The notes under the pieces are model-generated. The model made no database searches and was not told where the DNA came from. It saw only the letters and a list, made by a program, of their open reading frames with translations. 64,000 bases of DNA from Rhodopseudomonas palustris JSC-3b (GTDB lineage Bacteria > Pseudomonadota > Alphaproteobacteria > Rhizobiales > Xanthobacteraceae), in assembly GCA_000504425.1 (NCBI GenBank), contig KI632513.1:1646626-1710625 (forward strand), read 5' to 3'. Below are positions 20,360 to 29,225 of the stretch, piece by piece (position 1 is the first letter of the stretch; the number at the start of each line of letters is the position of its first letter). The translations under genes were made by a program, and so were the position numbers.

Positions 20360-21861
20360 GCCGGTTCAGTGATTGCCGCATAGGGGTTGGTCTCTGCGAG
20401 CCACCACGGCTGGTAGGGGAACGAACTATGCGCGGCGATGTCGTCGTAAAATCGCTTGCGCGGCAGCACGCGCAAAATGGCGCGGCCGATGGTGAGCAGC
20501 CCCTCATAACCGAGGCCGTCATTGGAATAGAAAATCGGCAGCACGGGAATGCCCATGCGCCCGGCCAGCACGGCGAGCGTGCCGGTGTGGCGGCAGATCA
20601 CAAAATCCGGCTTGGCGCGCAGCAAGGCGGCGTGCGCCTGAAAATGCTGATCGGGGCTGACGGTGTAGTTCGGCACGTCGCCCCAGGTTTCGACCAGATG
20701 GCCGAGCGAATCCTGCTGCGGATCGCCGGAATCGGCAATCGGGTCGTGATGGAACGAGAACGCATCGTCGACCGTGACGCCGAGCTCGCGCAAATCCGCG
20801 AGCAGCCCGTGGGCGAACGCCGCGCCGGCCGCGACAAAGCCGCGCTTGCCCTTCAACGCCTGGCGCAGCCGCTCTAGTTCGGGCGCGATCCGGGCGCGCT
20901 CGCTCGTGATCACCGCCTCGACCTTGTCCTCGGTGCCGGTCAGCTTGGCGATGTCGCGCAGCCAATTGTCGGTGGCATCGAGCCCATAGGGCAGCGGCGC
21001 CCTCACCTCCGGCACGCCGAATTCCTGTTCGAGCCCGGTGGCGAGATAGGACAGCACGAAGCACATCGTCACGGTCGCCGCCGCTTCCGACATCTGCGCC
21101 AGCCGCTCCAGCGTATTGCCGCCCATCACCAGATTGACGCGCAGCCCGAGCGGTCCGAGCAAAGGCGTGAACACATCCGGCCCGCCGAGATGGATGACGT
21201 TGATCAGATCCGGCTGCTTGGTCGGCGGCTGCGGCACCAGGCGCCGCAAGATGCCGTGCTCGATCACATCCCAGCCGCTCGACCAGTGCTTTGACTTAAA
21301 GCCCTCGCAGTGCAGCGTCACCACCGGGATGCCGATCTCGTCCTCGACGCGCTTGGCGGCGCCATCGACGTCGTCGCCGATGATGCCGGTGGCGCAGGAG
21401 GTGGCGACGAAGATCACCCGCGGCTTGTGCCGTTCAAAAGCATCGCGAATGGTCTGTTCCAGCCGCTCGACGCCGCCGAACACCATGTCCTGCTCGCCAA
21501 GATTGGTGCAGATCGATTTCGGGTCTTCCAGCTCCCAGCCGCGCCGCGCAGCAAGATCGCGATAATAGCGCGCGGTGAAGGATTGGCTAGCCGCGCAGCC
21601 GATCGGCGAATGCTGCACCACCACCGAGTCCTGAATGATGGTGGCATTGGTGACCGCGATATGCTCGGCGCACATCGAGGCTTGCGCAAACGGCGTCGAT
21701 TGTTCGCACAGCCGGCGCCCGCCATTGTCACAGCCCTTGTTGCAGCCATAGGTGAACGCCGAGTCCTTGACCAGCTGATCGGCGCGGCCCTCCCATTGGG
21801 TGATGGTGCCGAGCCGCTGGTCGCGGGTTTCGACCTGCGGATTCTTCAGATTGAGCGGCAT
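20356..21861 (-). CDS. marD: Methylthio-alkane reductase alpha subunit (NifD-like)
   Basis: A 501-residue NifD-like catalytic subunit. Cysteine segments FTYGCNKGC, SPIGCAASQ and TSCATGIIGDDVDG correspond to the P-cluster ligands of NifD. By hand alignment on LEQEFGVP (NifD MEEKYGIP), the position of the FeMo-cofactor cysteine is Ala (SYLATGLEQEFG), and the region of the cofactor histidine (NifD MHSW) reads IFYSNDGLGYEG without His. The active-site cofactor is therefore held differently from nitrogenase, as expected for a methylthio-alkane reductase. It lies 30 bases downstream of metY and overlaps marK by four bases. With marH it should release methanethiol, the substrate of MetY, under sulfur limitation. 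Confidence 0.9.
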   Translation of the reverse strand: MPLNLKNPQVETRDQRLGTITQWEGRADQLVKDSAFTYGCNKGCDNGGRRLCEQSTPFAQASMCAEHIAVTNATIIQDSVVVQHSPIGCAASQSFTARYYRDLAARRGWELEDPKSICTNLGEQDMVFGGVERLEQTIRDAFERHKPRVIFVATSCATGIIGDDVDGAAKRVEDEIGIPVVTLHCEGFKSKHWSSGWDVIEHGILRRLVPQPPTKQPDLINVIHLGGPDVFTPLLGPLGLRVNLVMGGNTLERLAQMSEAAATVTMCFVLSYLATGLEQEFGVPEVRAPLPYGLDATDNWLRDIAKLTGTEDKVEAVITSERARIAPELERLRQALKGKRGFVAAGAAFAHGLLADLRELGVTVDDAFSFHHDPIADSGDPQQDSLGHLVETWGDVPNYTVSPDQHFQAHAALLRAKPDFVICRHTGTLAVLAGRMGIPVLPIFYSNDGLGYEGLLTIGRAILRVLPRKRFYDDIAAHSSFPYQPWWLAETNPYAAITEPA

Positions 21862-21891
21862 ACGATACGCCTCGTGTTGGGATGGATTTTG

Positions 21892-23205
21892 TCAGGCCTG
21901 ATCGAGCGCCTGAGCGATGTCGGCGATGATGTCATCGACGCTTTCGATGCCGATCGACAGCCGCACATAGCCGGGCGTGACGCCGGCCGCGAGCTGCTGC
22001 TCAGGCGAGAGCTGCGCATGGGTGGTCGATGACGGATGGATCGCGAGGCTGCGCGCGTCGCCGATATTGGCGACGTGGAACAGCAGCTGCAGCGCGTCGA
22101 TGAAGCGGCGCCCGGCAGCAAAGCCGCCCGGCAGCTCAAAGCCGACCAGCGCGCCATAGCCGCCCTTGAGATACGTATCGGCGCGGCGCCGAACCTCGCC
22201 GCTCTGCTGCCCGGGATAGATCACGCTCTCGACCTTGGGGTGCTCGGCGAGATAATCGGCGACCCGCGCAGCGCTTGCAGTCTGCTGGCGGATGCGCAGC
22301 GGCAACGTCTCGACGCCCTGGATCAGCTGAAAGGCATTTTGCGGCGACAGCGACGGGCCAAGATCGCGCAGCAAGCCGGCACGGGCGGCAAACGCATAGG
22401 CAATCGGCCCAAACGGCCGGGCAATGTCGAGCCAGTTGCGGCCGTTATAGGACGGATCAGGCCCGGTGATCAGCCGATGGCGATCGGCAAACTGCTCCCA
22501 CGGAAACTGGCCGCTATCGATGATCACCCCGCCGATGGTGGTGCCATGGCCGCCGATATATTTGGTGGCGGAATGCACCACCACCGCCGCGCCATGATCG
22601 ATCGGCCGCGCCAGTAGCGGCGCCGCGGTGTTGTCGATGATGAGCGGAATGCCAAAGCTGCGGCCGATCTCAGCCACCTCGCGGATCGGAAACACGTGCA
22701 GCTTCGGATTGGCCAGCGTTTCGCCAAAATACAGCCGGGTGCGATCGTCAGTCGCGGCGCGGAATGCCTCCGGATCGGCCGGATCGACGAAGCGCGCTTC
22801 GATGCCAAACTGCTTCAGCCGGTTGGCGAAGAAATTCCAGGTGCCGCCGTAAAGATCGGTGCCGGTGACGATGTTGTCGCCAGCCTGCACCAGCGTCAGC
22901 ACCGACAGCGCCACCGCGGCCTGCCCCGAGGCCAGCGCCACCGCGGCGGCGCCGCCTTCAATCGCAGCGAGCCGCTCCTCCAGCACACGCGCGGTCGGAT
23001 TGCCGGTGCGCGCATAAACGAAGCCGAACTCCTGAAAATTGACCAGCCGGTCGGCGCGTTCGGTGCTCTGCAGATCGAACGAGGTGCTCTGATAGATCGG
23101 CACCTGAGTTGCGCCAGTGGCCGGGTCGGCACGAAACGAGCCGCCATGCAGCGCAAGCGTGTCGATATTGCCAGGATTGAACGGCGGCACGGTTCGGAGT
23201 GACAT
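21892..23205 (-). CDS. metY: O-acetylhomoserine sulfhydrylase
   Basis: A 437-residue Cys/Met PLP enzyme of the MetY subgroup. It shows DTLALHGGSFRADPATGATQVPIYQSTSF at the N-terminus, FVYARTGNPTARVLEERLAAIEGG, the PLP lysine in VVHSATKYIGGHGTTIGG, and FHVANIGDARSLAIHPSSTTHAQL near the C-terminus, the last being typical of O-acetylhomoserine sulfhydrylases. Such enzymes accept sulfide or methanethiol; with methanethiol they give methionine directly. Placement between metI and marD strongly suggests that methanethiol from the reductase is its substrate here. The gene is clearly different from the cystathionine-type paralogue at 12-13 kb. Confidence 0.94.
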   Translation of the reverse strand: MSLRTVPPFNPGNIDTLALHGGSFRADPATGATQVPIYQSTSFDLQSTERADRLVNFQEFGFVYARTGNPTARVLEERLAAIEGGAAAVALASGQAAVALSVLTLVQAGDNIVTGTDLYGGTWNFFANRLKQFGIEARFVDPADPEAFRAATDDRTRLYFGETLANPKLHVFPIREVAEIGRSFGIPLIIDNTAAPLLARPIDHGAAVVVHSATKYIGGHGTTIGGVIIDSGQFPWEQFADRHRLITGPDPSYNGRNWLDIARPFGPIAYAFAARAGLLRDLGPSLSPQNAFQLIQGVETLPLRIRQQTASAARVADYLAEHPKVESVIYPGQQSGEVRRRADTYLKGGYGALVGFELPGGFAAGRRFIDALQLLFHVANIGDARSLAIHPSSTTHAQLSPEQQLAAGVTPGYVRLSIGIESVDDIIADIAQALDQA

Positions 23206-23236
23206 AACCTATTCCTTGAGAACCACAGGGCCAGAA

Positions 23237-23935
23237 TTAGACTTGGGCCGAACGCTTGCTGCGCGCGATGCGATGATTGACGGCGCGGGCCACGGCGTCG
23301 CCGATCAGCTGCACGCTCTGCACGATCACCACCAGCACCACGACCACCGCCACCATCACTTCGGGCATGAACCGCTGATAGCCGTAGCGCACGCCGAGAT
23401 CGCCAAGGCCGCCGCCGCCGACCGTACCGGCCATCGCCGAGTAACTGATCAGGCTGACCAGCGCGACGGTTTGGCCTGCGACGATGCCCGGCAAAGCTTC
23501 GGGGAAAATCACGCGGGTGATGATCTGCAGCGGTGAAGCGCCGATCGCCTCGGCGGCTTCGATCAAACCGCGATCGACTTCACGCATCGCGCTTTCGGCG
23601 AGGCGCGCGAACAGCGGCGTGATGGCCACGGTGAGCGGCACGATCGCCGCGCTGGTGCCGACTGAGCTGCCGGACACGAAGCGCGTGAATGGAATGATCG
23701 CCACCATCAAGATGATGAACGGCGTCGAGCGGATCAGATTGATCGCGACGCTCAGGATGCGATTGAAGATCGGCGCCGCCAGAATGTGGCCCGGCGCCGT
23801 GACCACCAACAGCACACCGAGCGGCAGGCCGAGCGCGGTGGACACCAGTGCTGCGACCGAGACCATGTAGGCGGTCTCTTGCAGCGACTCAACGAGCAGC
23901 GCTGTGACGGCGGGTGACAGCAGATCGAATGGCAT
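23237..23935 (-). CDS. metI: Methionine ABC transporter permease
   Basis: A 232-residue inner-membrane permease of the MetI family with about five membrane segments. The cytoplasmic coupling motif EAIGASPLQIITRVIFPEALPGI (EAA loop) is near residues 140-165, followed by TVALVSLISYSAMAGTVGGGGLGDLGVRYGYQRF, a MetI hallmark. The ATG at 23935 overlaps the 3' end of metN by 47 bases; an in-frame TTG two codons earlier is less likely. It forms the membrane channel for MetN and MetQ. Confidence 0.94.
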   Translation of the reverse strand: MPFDLLSPAVTALLVESLQETAYMVSVAALVSTALGLPLGVLLVVTAPGHILAAPIFNRILSVAINLIRSTPFIILMVAIIPFTRFVSGSSVGTSAAIVPLTVAITPLFARLAESAMREVDRGLIEAAEAIGASPLQIITRVIFPEALPGIVAGQTVALVSLISYSAMAGTVGGGGLGDLGVRYGYQRFMPEVMVAVVVVLVVIVQSVQLIGDAVARAVNHRIARSKRSAQV

Positions 23936-25025
23936 GACCAATCACTTCCACAGTTAATCCGAGCGAGGCGAGATAGGACAACAGGTCGGGCAGCTTTGCG
24001 CCGGCGCCGCCCGCAACCAGGGTCAACACTCCAAGCGGCCGCTCGGCGACATAGTCGATCCGGCCATGCAAAATGTTGGGCTGGAGCTGAAACTGCGTCA
24101 CCAGCGCCGCGACGATCGGCTCGTGCGCGGCTTCACCAGTGAACACGATGCGTAGCACCGGATCGCTCTCCGCTACCGGCTCCGGCAGCAGCTGGCTGGC
24201 GACCACGGGCGGCAGTTCATGCGCGACCAGCCCGGACAGGAACGAGCGCGCCACCCTTGATTTCGGAAACGCCAGCACGTCGAAGGTGGCGCCCTCCTCC
24301 ACCAGCCGGCCATGATCGAGCACCGCTACCCGCGTCGCGATGTCTCGCACCACATGCATCTCATGGGTGATCAGCACGATGGTGAGGCCGAGCTTGCGGT
24401 TGATGTCGCGCAGCAGCGCCAGGATCTGTTCGGTGGTTTCTGGATCGAGCGCCGAGGTCGCTTCATCGCACAGCAGCACCGAAGGATTGAGCGCGAGCGC
24501 CCTGGCAATGCCGACCCGCTGCTTCTGCCCGCCCGACAATTCCGACGGATAGGCATCGGCCTTGTGTGCCAGCCCCACCAGTTCCAGCAGCGGCGGAATC
24601 CGGCGCGCGATCTCAGCCCGGCTGAGACCGGCGACCTTGAATGGCAGCGCCACATTGCCGGCCACCGTGCTCGATGACAGCACATTGAAGTGCTGAAAGA
24701 TCATGCCGATGTCGCGGCGCGCGGTGCGCAGCGCACGGCCGTACAGATTGGTGATCTCGCGGCCCGAGACCAGCACCCGGCCAGCGCTCGGCCGCTCCAG
24801 AGCATTGATGCAACGCACCAGCGTGCTCTTGCCCGCGCCCGAGCGGCCGATGATGCCGTAAATGTCGCCGCGGTCGATCGTCAGCGACACATCGTCCAGC
24901 ACCGCGCCCGCCACCCCCGGAAAGCGCTTGGTCAGCCGTTCGATCTGGATCGCCGGCGCATCCGCCCGCCCGATCGCCGACGTCGCGCCCGCTTGGAACT
25001 CGGTGATCGGGACGATGGCGTTCAT
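23889..25025 (-). CDS. metN: Methionine ABC transporter ATPase with C-terminal NIL domain
   Basis: A 378-residue ABC ATPase. Walker A is GRSGAGKST (about residues 59-67), the signature is LSGGQKQRVGIARAL, Walker B is VLLCDEATSALDP and the H-loop is ITHEMHV. The C-terminal 75 residues (RIVFTGEAAHEPIVAALVTQFQLQPNILHGRIDYVAERPLGVLTL) form the NIL/ferredoxin-like domain that binds methionine and trans-inhibits transport in this family. It sits in a metQ-metN-metI order within the methionine/mar unit and imports methionine from the periplasm. Confidence 0.95.
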   Translation of the reverse strand: MNAIVPITEFQAGATSAIGRADAPAIQIERLTKRFPGVAGAVLDDVSLTIDRGDIYGIIGRSGAGKSTLVRCINALERPSAGRVLVSGREITNLYGRALRTARRDIGMIFQHFNVLSSSTVAGNVALPFKVAGLSRAEIARRIPPLLELVGLAHKADAYPSELSGGQKQRVGIARALALNPSVLLCDEATSALDPETTEQILALLRDINRKLGLTIVLITHEMHVVRDIATRVAVLDHGRLVEEGATFDVLAFPKSRVARSFLSGLVAHELPPVVASQLLPEPVAESDPVLRIVFTGEAAHEPIVAALVTQFQLQPNILHGRIDYVAERPLGVLTLVAGGAGAKLPDLLSYLASLGLTVEVIGHAIRSAVTRRHSAAR

Positions 25026-25029
25026 GCCG

Positions 25030-25821
25030 TCACCAGCCCACGACGACGTTGTTGTTGAACTTCGTCTCGATAAAGGCCTTCACTTCCGGCGACTGATAGC
25101 TTTCCACCAGGGTTTTGACCCAGGGCTTGTCGGCATTCTTGCGGGCAACACCGATCAGGCAGAAATAGTCGGAATGCTGATCCTCGATCAGCAGCGCGTC
25201 ACGGTTCGGCACCAAGCCGGCGCTGAGCGCGAAGAACGAAGTGATCACCGAGAAGTCGACATCCTCCAACGAGCGCGGCAATTGCGCGGTCTCCATGGTG
25301 AGGATCTTGACCTTCTTGGGATTGTCGATGAGGTCCAGTTCCGTGGCGTTATAGCTGACGCCCGGCTTGAGCTTGATCACGCCGCCCGCTTCCAACAATT
25401 TCAGCGCCCGGCCGCCATTGGTGGGATCGCTCGGGATCGAGATGCGCGCGCCGACCGGCAGCTCCGCCACCGACTTGTGTTTGCGCGAATAGCCGGCCAT
25501 CGGCATCAGCACCGTGCGGCCGACCGCCACCAGATCGAGATTGCGCTCGCGCTTCTGCTGCTCGAAATAAGGCGTATGTTGGAAGGCATTGGCTTCCAGT
25601 TCGCCGTGATTGGTGGCGACGTTGATCAAGGCGCTATCCGAAAACTCGACCACTTTGATGTCGAGCCCCTTGGCCTTGGCGACTGGAATGACCGACTCGA
25701 CGATCTGGGCATGCGGGCCGCTGCTGACGCCGATCCGGATGGTCTCGGCGCTGGCCGGCGACAGCAGGGAGATCAAGGCAGCGACAGCAGCAGAAACGAC
25801 AGTGCAACGCATTGCGGTCAT
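25030..25821 (-). CDS. metQ: Methionine-binding lipoprotein-like periplasmic protein
   Basis: A 263-residue NlpA/MetQ family substrate-binding protein. A signal peptide (MRCTVVSAAVAALISLLSPASA) is present, but no lipobox Cys follows, so it is probably a free periplasmic protein rather than a lipoprotein. The mature part has IRIGVSSGPHAQIVESVIPVAKAKGLDIKVVEFSDSALIN, FEQQKRERNLDLVAVG and RISIPSDPTNGGRALKLLE, all typical. Start is uncertain among ATGs at 25845, 25821 and 25812. It is the first transporter gene, four bases from metN, and follows the aminotransferase gene in the same transcript. Confidence 0.9.
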   Translation of the reverse strand: MTAMRCTVVSAAVAALISLLSPASAETIRIGVSSGPHAQIVESVIPVAKAKGLDIKVVEFSDSALINVATNHGELEANAFQHTPYFEQQKRERNLDLVAVGRTVLMPMAGYSRKHKSVAELPVGARISIPSDPTNGGRALKLLEAGGVIKLKPGVSYNATELDLIDNPKKVKILTMETAQLPRSLEDVDFSVITSFFALSAGLVPNRDALLIEDQHSDYFCLIGVARKNADKPWVKTLVESYQSPEVKAFIETKFNNNVVVGW

Positions 25822-25894
25822 GGTCCTTACAAGAGTAAGATTCATGGAATGATGATCAGTCGGGCGGTCTTGGCAGCGCTGCCGCATCACGCGG

Positions 25895-27073
25895 TCATGA
25901 CGCCGCCTTCCAATTCAGGCCCTCGCGCCAGCGCGCCAGCCGCTGCACGGCCTCCTGCAACGTCTGATCAGATTTGGCGAAGCAGAACCTGATGTGACTA
26001 TGGACGTTGCGCGCGTCGTAGAACGCCGAGATTGGGATCGCGGTGACACCGGCCTCGCGCGTGATGCGCCGGCACAGCGCATAATCATCGCCGGCCTCCG
26101 GCAGCTGGTCTATGGCTGCCACCGCAAAATAGGTCGCGGCGACATCGCCAACGGCAAAGCCCGCCTGTCGCAAACCACCGACCAGCAGGTCGCGGCGGCG
26201 CGTCATGTCGCGGCGCAGCCCGTCGAAATAACTGTCTGGCAGGTTCAGTCCGAATGCCACTGCGGCTTGCAGCGCCGGCGGTGTCGTGAAGGTGACGAAT
26301 TGATGCGCCTTGGCGATCGGCTTCAGCAGTTTAGCATCGGCAGTGACATAGCCGACTTTCCACCCCGTCACCGAAAAGGTTTTTCCGGCCGACCCGATCC
26401 GCACCACCCGGTCGCGCACTTCCGGAAACGACAACAGCGTCTCGTGGCGGCGGCCATCATAGATGAGATGCTCATAGACCTCGTCGCAGATCGCCACGAG
26501 ATCATATTTCAGCAGCAGCGCAGCGATCCCGGCCAGTTCCTCGCGCGAAAACAGCTTGCCGATCGGATTCATCGGCGTGTTCAGCACGATCGCGCGGGTG
26601 CGCGGCGTGATCGCCGCTTCCAGTCGGTCGAGCGGCAGTTGCCAGTCTGGCGGATCAAGCCGCACTTGCACCGGCGTGGCACCCGCCCGGCGAATGATGG
26701 TCGGATAGCTGTCGTAAGCGGGCTCGAGCAGGATGATCTCATCGCCAGGCTCCAGCAGCGCCAGAAAGCAGTCAGCGAGCGCCTCGGTGGCCCCCGAGGT
26801 GACCAGCACCTCGCGCTCCCAATCGATGTCGAGCCCAAGCCATCGTTTGGCATTGTCGGCCACCGCTTGGCGCAGCGCCGGCAATCCCATCATGGGCGGA
26901 TATTGATGGGGCCCCTCGCGCAGCGCGCCGATTGCGGCTTCAATCAACTCCGCAGGTTCAAGGCCAATTTCCGGAAAGCCCTGTCCAAGATTGATGGACT
27001 TCACTTCGGCCGCAAGCCGCGACATCGATTCAAAAATCGAGGTCGTTGTTACGCCAAATACGGAATTCGCCAT
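25895..27073 (-). CDS. Class I/II aminotransferase, probably methionine/2-oxo-4-methylthiobutyrate
   Basis: A 392-residue fold-type I PLP aminotransferase. INLGQGFPEIG, QYPPMMGLPALRQAV, VTSGATEAL, LNTPMNPIGKLFSREEL, ICDEVYEHLIYDG and the PLP lysine in RIGSAGKTFSVTGWKVGYV occur in order, and RFCFAKSD carries the carboxylate-binding Arg. The pattern is close to YbdL/kynurenine-type enzymes, several of which prefer methionine. As first gene of the metQNI-metY-marDK unit it likely interconverts methionine and 2-oxo-4-methylthiobutyrate, the last step of methionine salvage; the substrate is inferred from context. Confidence 0.85.
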   Translation of the reverse strand: MANSVFGVTTTSIFESMSRLAAEVKSINLGQGFPEIGLEPAELIEAAIGALREGPHQYPPMMGLPALRQAVADNAKRWLGLDIDWEREVLVTSGATEALADCFLALLEPGDEIILLEPAYDSYPTIIRRAGATPVQVRLDPPDWQLPLDRLEAAITPRTRAIVLNTPMNPIGKLFSREELAGIAALLLKYDLVAICDEVYEHLIYDGRRHETLLSFPEVRDRVVRIGSAGKTFSVTGWKVGYVTADAKLLKPIAKAHQFVTFTTPPALQAAVAFGLNLPDSYFDGLRRDMTRRRDLLVGGLRQAGFAVGDVAATYFAVAAIDQLPEAGDDYALCRRITREAGVTAIPISAFYDARNVHSHIRFCFAKSDQTLQEAVQRLARWREGLNWKAAS

Positions 27074-27508
27074 TGCATGATCCTGAGCATCTACCCGACT
27101 GCTGATAATTGGCCAGTCGTTGCAGTGCTCAAATGCTAGATAGCGCGCGCACCATTTTCAATCAGCAGGCCTAGAACGATCATTCGTTTTACGCGGTGAT
27201 GAAGGAATGCCATTCGATAGTTTTGGCAAATGAGAAACGCGTCCTGTTTTCGCGACAATTTGTCAGCAATGATCAGCTGTGGTCCACATCCAATCATCAC
27301 CGACTCCTACCGCGCGCCGACAACCGATCATCCAATCAATCGATAACTACTCGCAGCGCATGATTTCTCTCTCCCTGCTGCGCTTGGCAGCACAGCGTTA
27401 TCGATCAAGCCGCTCACGGAGCAGCGCGGTTGCTATTTTCATCGGCACCTCGACATCACGTTGTCCAATACTCATCATCGGCGGCCCAACGACATGGAGC
27501 CGCTATCG
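27074..27508. promoter_or_regulatory. Divergent control region of the two mar/met units
   Basis: A 435-base region, lower in GC than its flanks, from which the aminotransferase-met-marDK unit reads left and the oxygenase-NifX-marBH unit reads right. It contains an exact 9-base inverted repeat, ATCGATAAC at 27339-27347 and GTTATCGAT at 27397-27405, separated by 49 bases, close to where the rightward promoter should lie. No SAM-II, SAM-I or other known riboswitch signature was found by eye on either strand. Control by a sulfur-responsive transcription factor is likely; the XRE-cupin regulator at 32.1 kb is a candidate. Confidence 0.55.
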
Positions 27509-28558
27509 ATGACTGCATCACCTTCGCCGCTGCCCGTAATCGATCTCAGCCGATTCGACGGCGACGCCGCACAACGCACCGCACTACTGAACGAGGTCAG
27601 AGCGGCCGCCTTCGGCCCCGGCTTCTTCTATCTGGTCGGCCACGGCATTGCCGACGACCTGATCCGTGCTGTGCTGGCGGCGTCGCGCCAGTTCTTTGCG
27701 CTGCCTGAGGCCGACAAGCTGGCGATCGAGATGGTCAACTCGCCGCATTTCCGCGGCTACACCGGGGCCGGGCTGGAATTGACCCGCGGCCAGCAGGATT
27801 GGCGCGAGCAACTCGATATCGGTACAGAGCATGAAGCAACGGGCGTCAGCCGCGATGCGCCTGCCTGGGCCCGGCTGCAAGGGCCGAACCAATGGCCCGC
27901 CGCGCTGCCCGAGCTGAAACCGCTGCTGCTGCGCTATCAGTCCGAGGTCACGGCGCTCGCCATCAAGGTGCTGCGGGTCTTCGCGGTCGCGCTCGGCCAG
28001 CCCGAGCAGGTTTTCGAGCCGATTTACGCACCCGCGCCCCATCAACTGCTCAAGCTGATCCGCTATCCGGGCCGCGCCGCAGGCAGCAGCGATCAGGGCG
28101 TCGGCGCTCATAAGGACTCCGGCTTTGTGACGATCCTGCTGCAAGACGTGGTCGCCGGCCTTCAGGTCGAGACCGAGCAAGGCTGGATTGACGCGCCGCC
28201 TTTGCCCGGCTCGTTCGTGGTCAATATCGGCGAACTGCTCGAACTCGCGTCGAATGGCGCATTGCGTGCCAATGTGCATCGCGTGGTGTCGCCGCCTGCC
28301 GACACTGACCGGCTCTCGGTGGCTTTCTTCCTCGGTGCGCGGCTCGATGCCACCGTGCCGGTGCTGACACTGCCGAGTGAACTCGCGGCGCACAGCCGGG
28401 GCGTCACCCAGGATCCGCGCAACCCGCTGTTTCGCGAGGTCGGCCGTAACTATCTGAAAGGCCGGCTGCGCTCGCATCCCGATGTCGCGCGCAAGCACCA
28501 TGCCGATCTGCTCAACGAGTTCGACCGGACGCCTGAACTGGTGGCGGCCGGCGACTGA
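27509..28558 (+). CDS. Fe(II)/2-oxoglutarate oxygenase, isopenicillin-N-synthase family
   Basis: A 349-residue non-haem iron oxygenase with the N-terminal DIOX_N segment (PLPVIDLSRFDGD, AFGPGFFYLVGHGIADDLI) and a C-terminal jelly roll. The iron ligands are visible as HKDSG (His-X-Asp) near residue 200 and NVHRVV (distal His) near 257; RLSVAFFLG supplies the Arg-X-Ser that binds 2-oxoglutarate. The ATG at 27509 was chosen for the GGAG nine bases upstream. The family includes ACC oxidase and bacterial ethylene-forming enzyme, but specificity cannot be read from sequence. Being first in the marBH unit, it may oxidise or activate an organosulfur compound when oxygen is present. Confidence 0.85.
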   Translation: MTASPSPLPVIDLSRFDGDAAQRTALLNEVRAAAFGPGFFYLVGHGIADDLIRAVLAASRQFFALPEADKLAIEMVNSPHFRGYTGAGLELTRGQQDWREQLDIGTEHEATGVSRDAPAWARLQGPNQWPAALPELKPLLLRYQSEVTALAIKVLRVFAVALGQPEQVFEPIYAPAPHQLLKLIRYPGRAAGSSDQGVGAHKDSGFVTILLQDVVAGLQVETEQGWIDAPPLPGSFVVNIGELLELASNGALRANVHRVVSPPADTDRLSVAFFLGARLDATVPVLTLPSELAAHSRGVTQDPRNPLFREVGRNYLKGRLRSHPDVARKHHADLLNEFDRTPELVAAGD

Positions 28559-28844
28559 CGGATCGCAACACATGCGAACGGCAACGCGAGCTGATTTCGT
28601 CTGGCTCGCTTAGCTTCGATCACGCGCGGAGATGTTGTTTTTAGATAATGTCGCCGCGCGTCGTCCCACGATGCTTTGCGTAGCATCGAACATCACTCGC
28701 GGTCACCGCTGATAGAACAGCGTTGATGCCTGGCCTGAAACAACGAAAGCCATTCCTCCGCAAGATGCGCTACCTACCAATGATCGGGCGCAGTCTCACA
28801 CATTCAGGCCGCGCTTGGCACTCGCTCACACAGAAGTCGTTCGC

Positions 28845-29225
28845 ATGGGGTTTTCGCCGACAATGACCACGCCGCTTCGGGTCGCAATCGCAACCGGCGA
28901 CGGCGTCGCTGTCACCGAGCATTTCGGTTTTGCCAGCCAGTTTGAGATCTGGGATGTCGGCTCGGCGAAGCCGCAGCTGATCGAAATCCGCAAGAACGTC
29001 GCGGCGTGCGGTGCCGACCGCAGCCTCGATCAACGCGACCCGATGGATGTGTCGGTTGATCTCGTCGCTGATTGCCGCGCCGTCGTGGTCGCCAAGATCG
29101 GCGAATGCGCCATCAATCGTCTCACCAAGCTCGGCATCTTCGCATTCGAGAGCGACGACCCGGTCGATGCCACGCTGCGCGAGCTTGCCGATAGCCATTT
29201 GTTGCGGGAGCGCGCCGCGTCATGA
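28845..29225 (+). CDS. NifX/NafY-like cofactor-binding protein
   Basis: A 126-residue protein of the dinitrogenase iron-molybdenum cofactor biosynthesis fold (RNase H-like). TPLRVAIATGDGVAVTEHFGFASQFEIWDV is the typical start, followed by CGADRSLDQRDPMDVSVDLVADCRAVVVAKIGECAINRLTKLGI. Members such as NifX, NafY and the C-terminal domain of NifB bind cofactor precursors. Its stop overlaps the marB start (ATGA), so it is coupled to the NifB-like protein, and the two together resemble a split NifB. It probably carries or stores the Fe-S cofactor made by MarB. Start may also be ATG 28863. Confidence 0.85.
   Translation: MGFSPTMTTPLRVAIATGDGVAVTEHFGFASQFEIWDVGSAKPQLIEIRKNVAACGADRSLDQRDPMDVSVDLVADCRAVVVAKIGECAINRLTKLGIFAFESDDPVDATLRELADSHLLRERAAS

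Noticed and set aside
27074..27508. SAM-II or other riboswitch upstream of the aminotransferase gene
   Set aside because: Neither strand shows the conserved SAM-II core or a SAM-I-like set of helices; only an inverted repeat suited to protein binding was found.
28559..28844. Small frames in the 285-base gap before the NifX-like gene
   Set aside because: Short frames there lack ribosome sites and coding character; nothing else could be supported in this gap.
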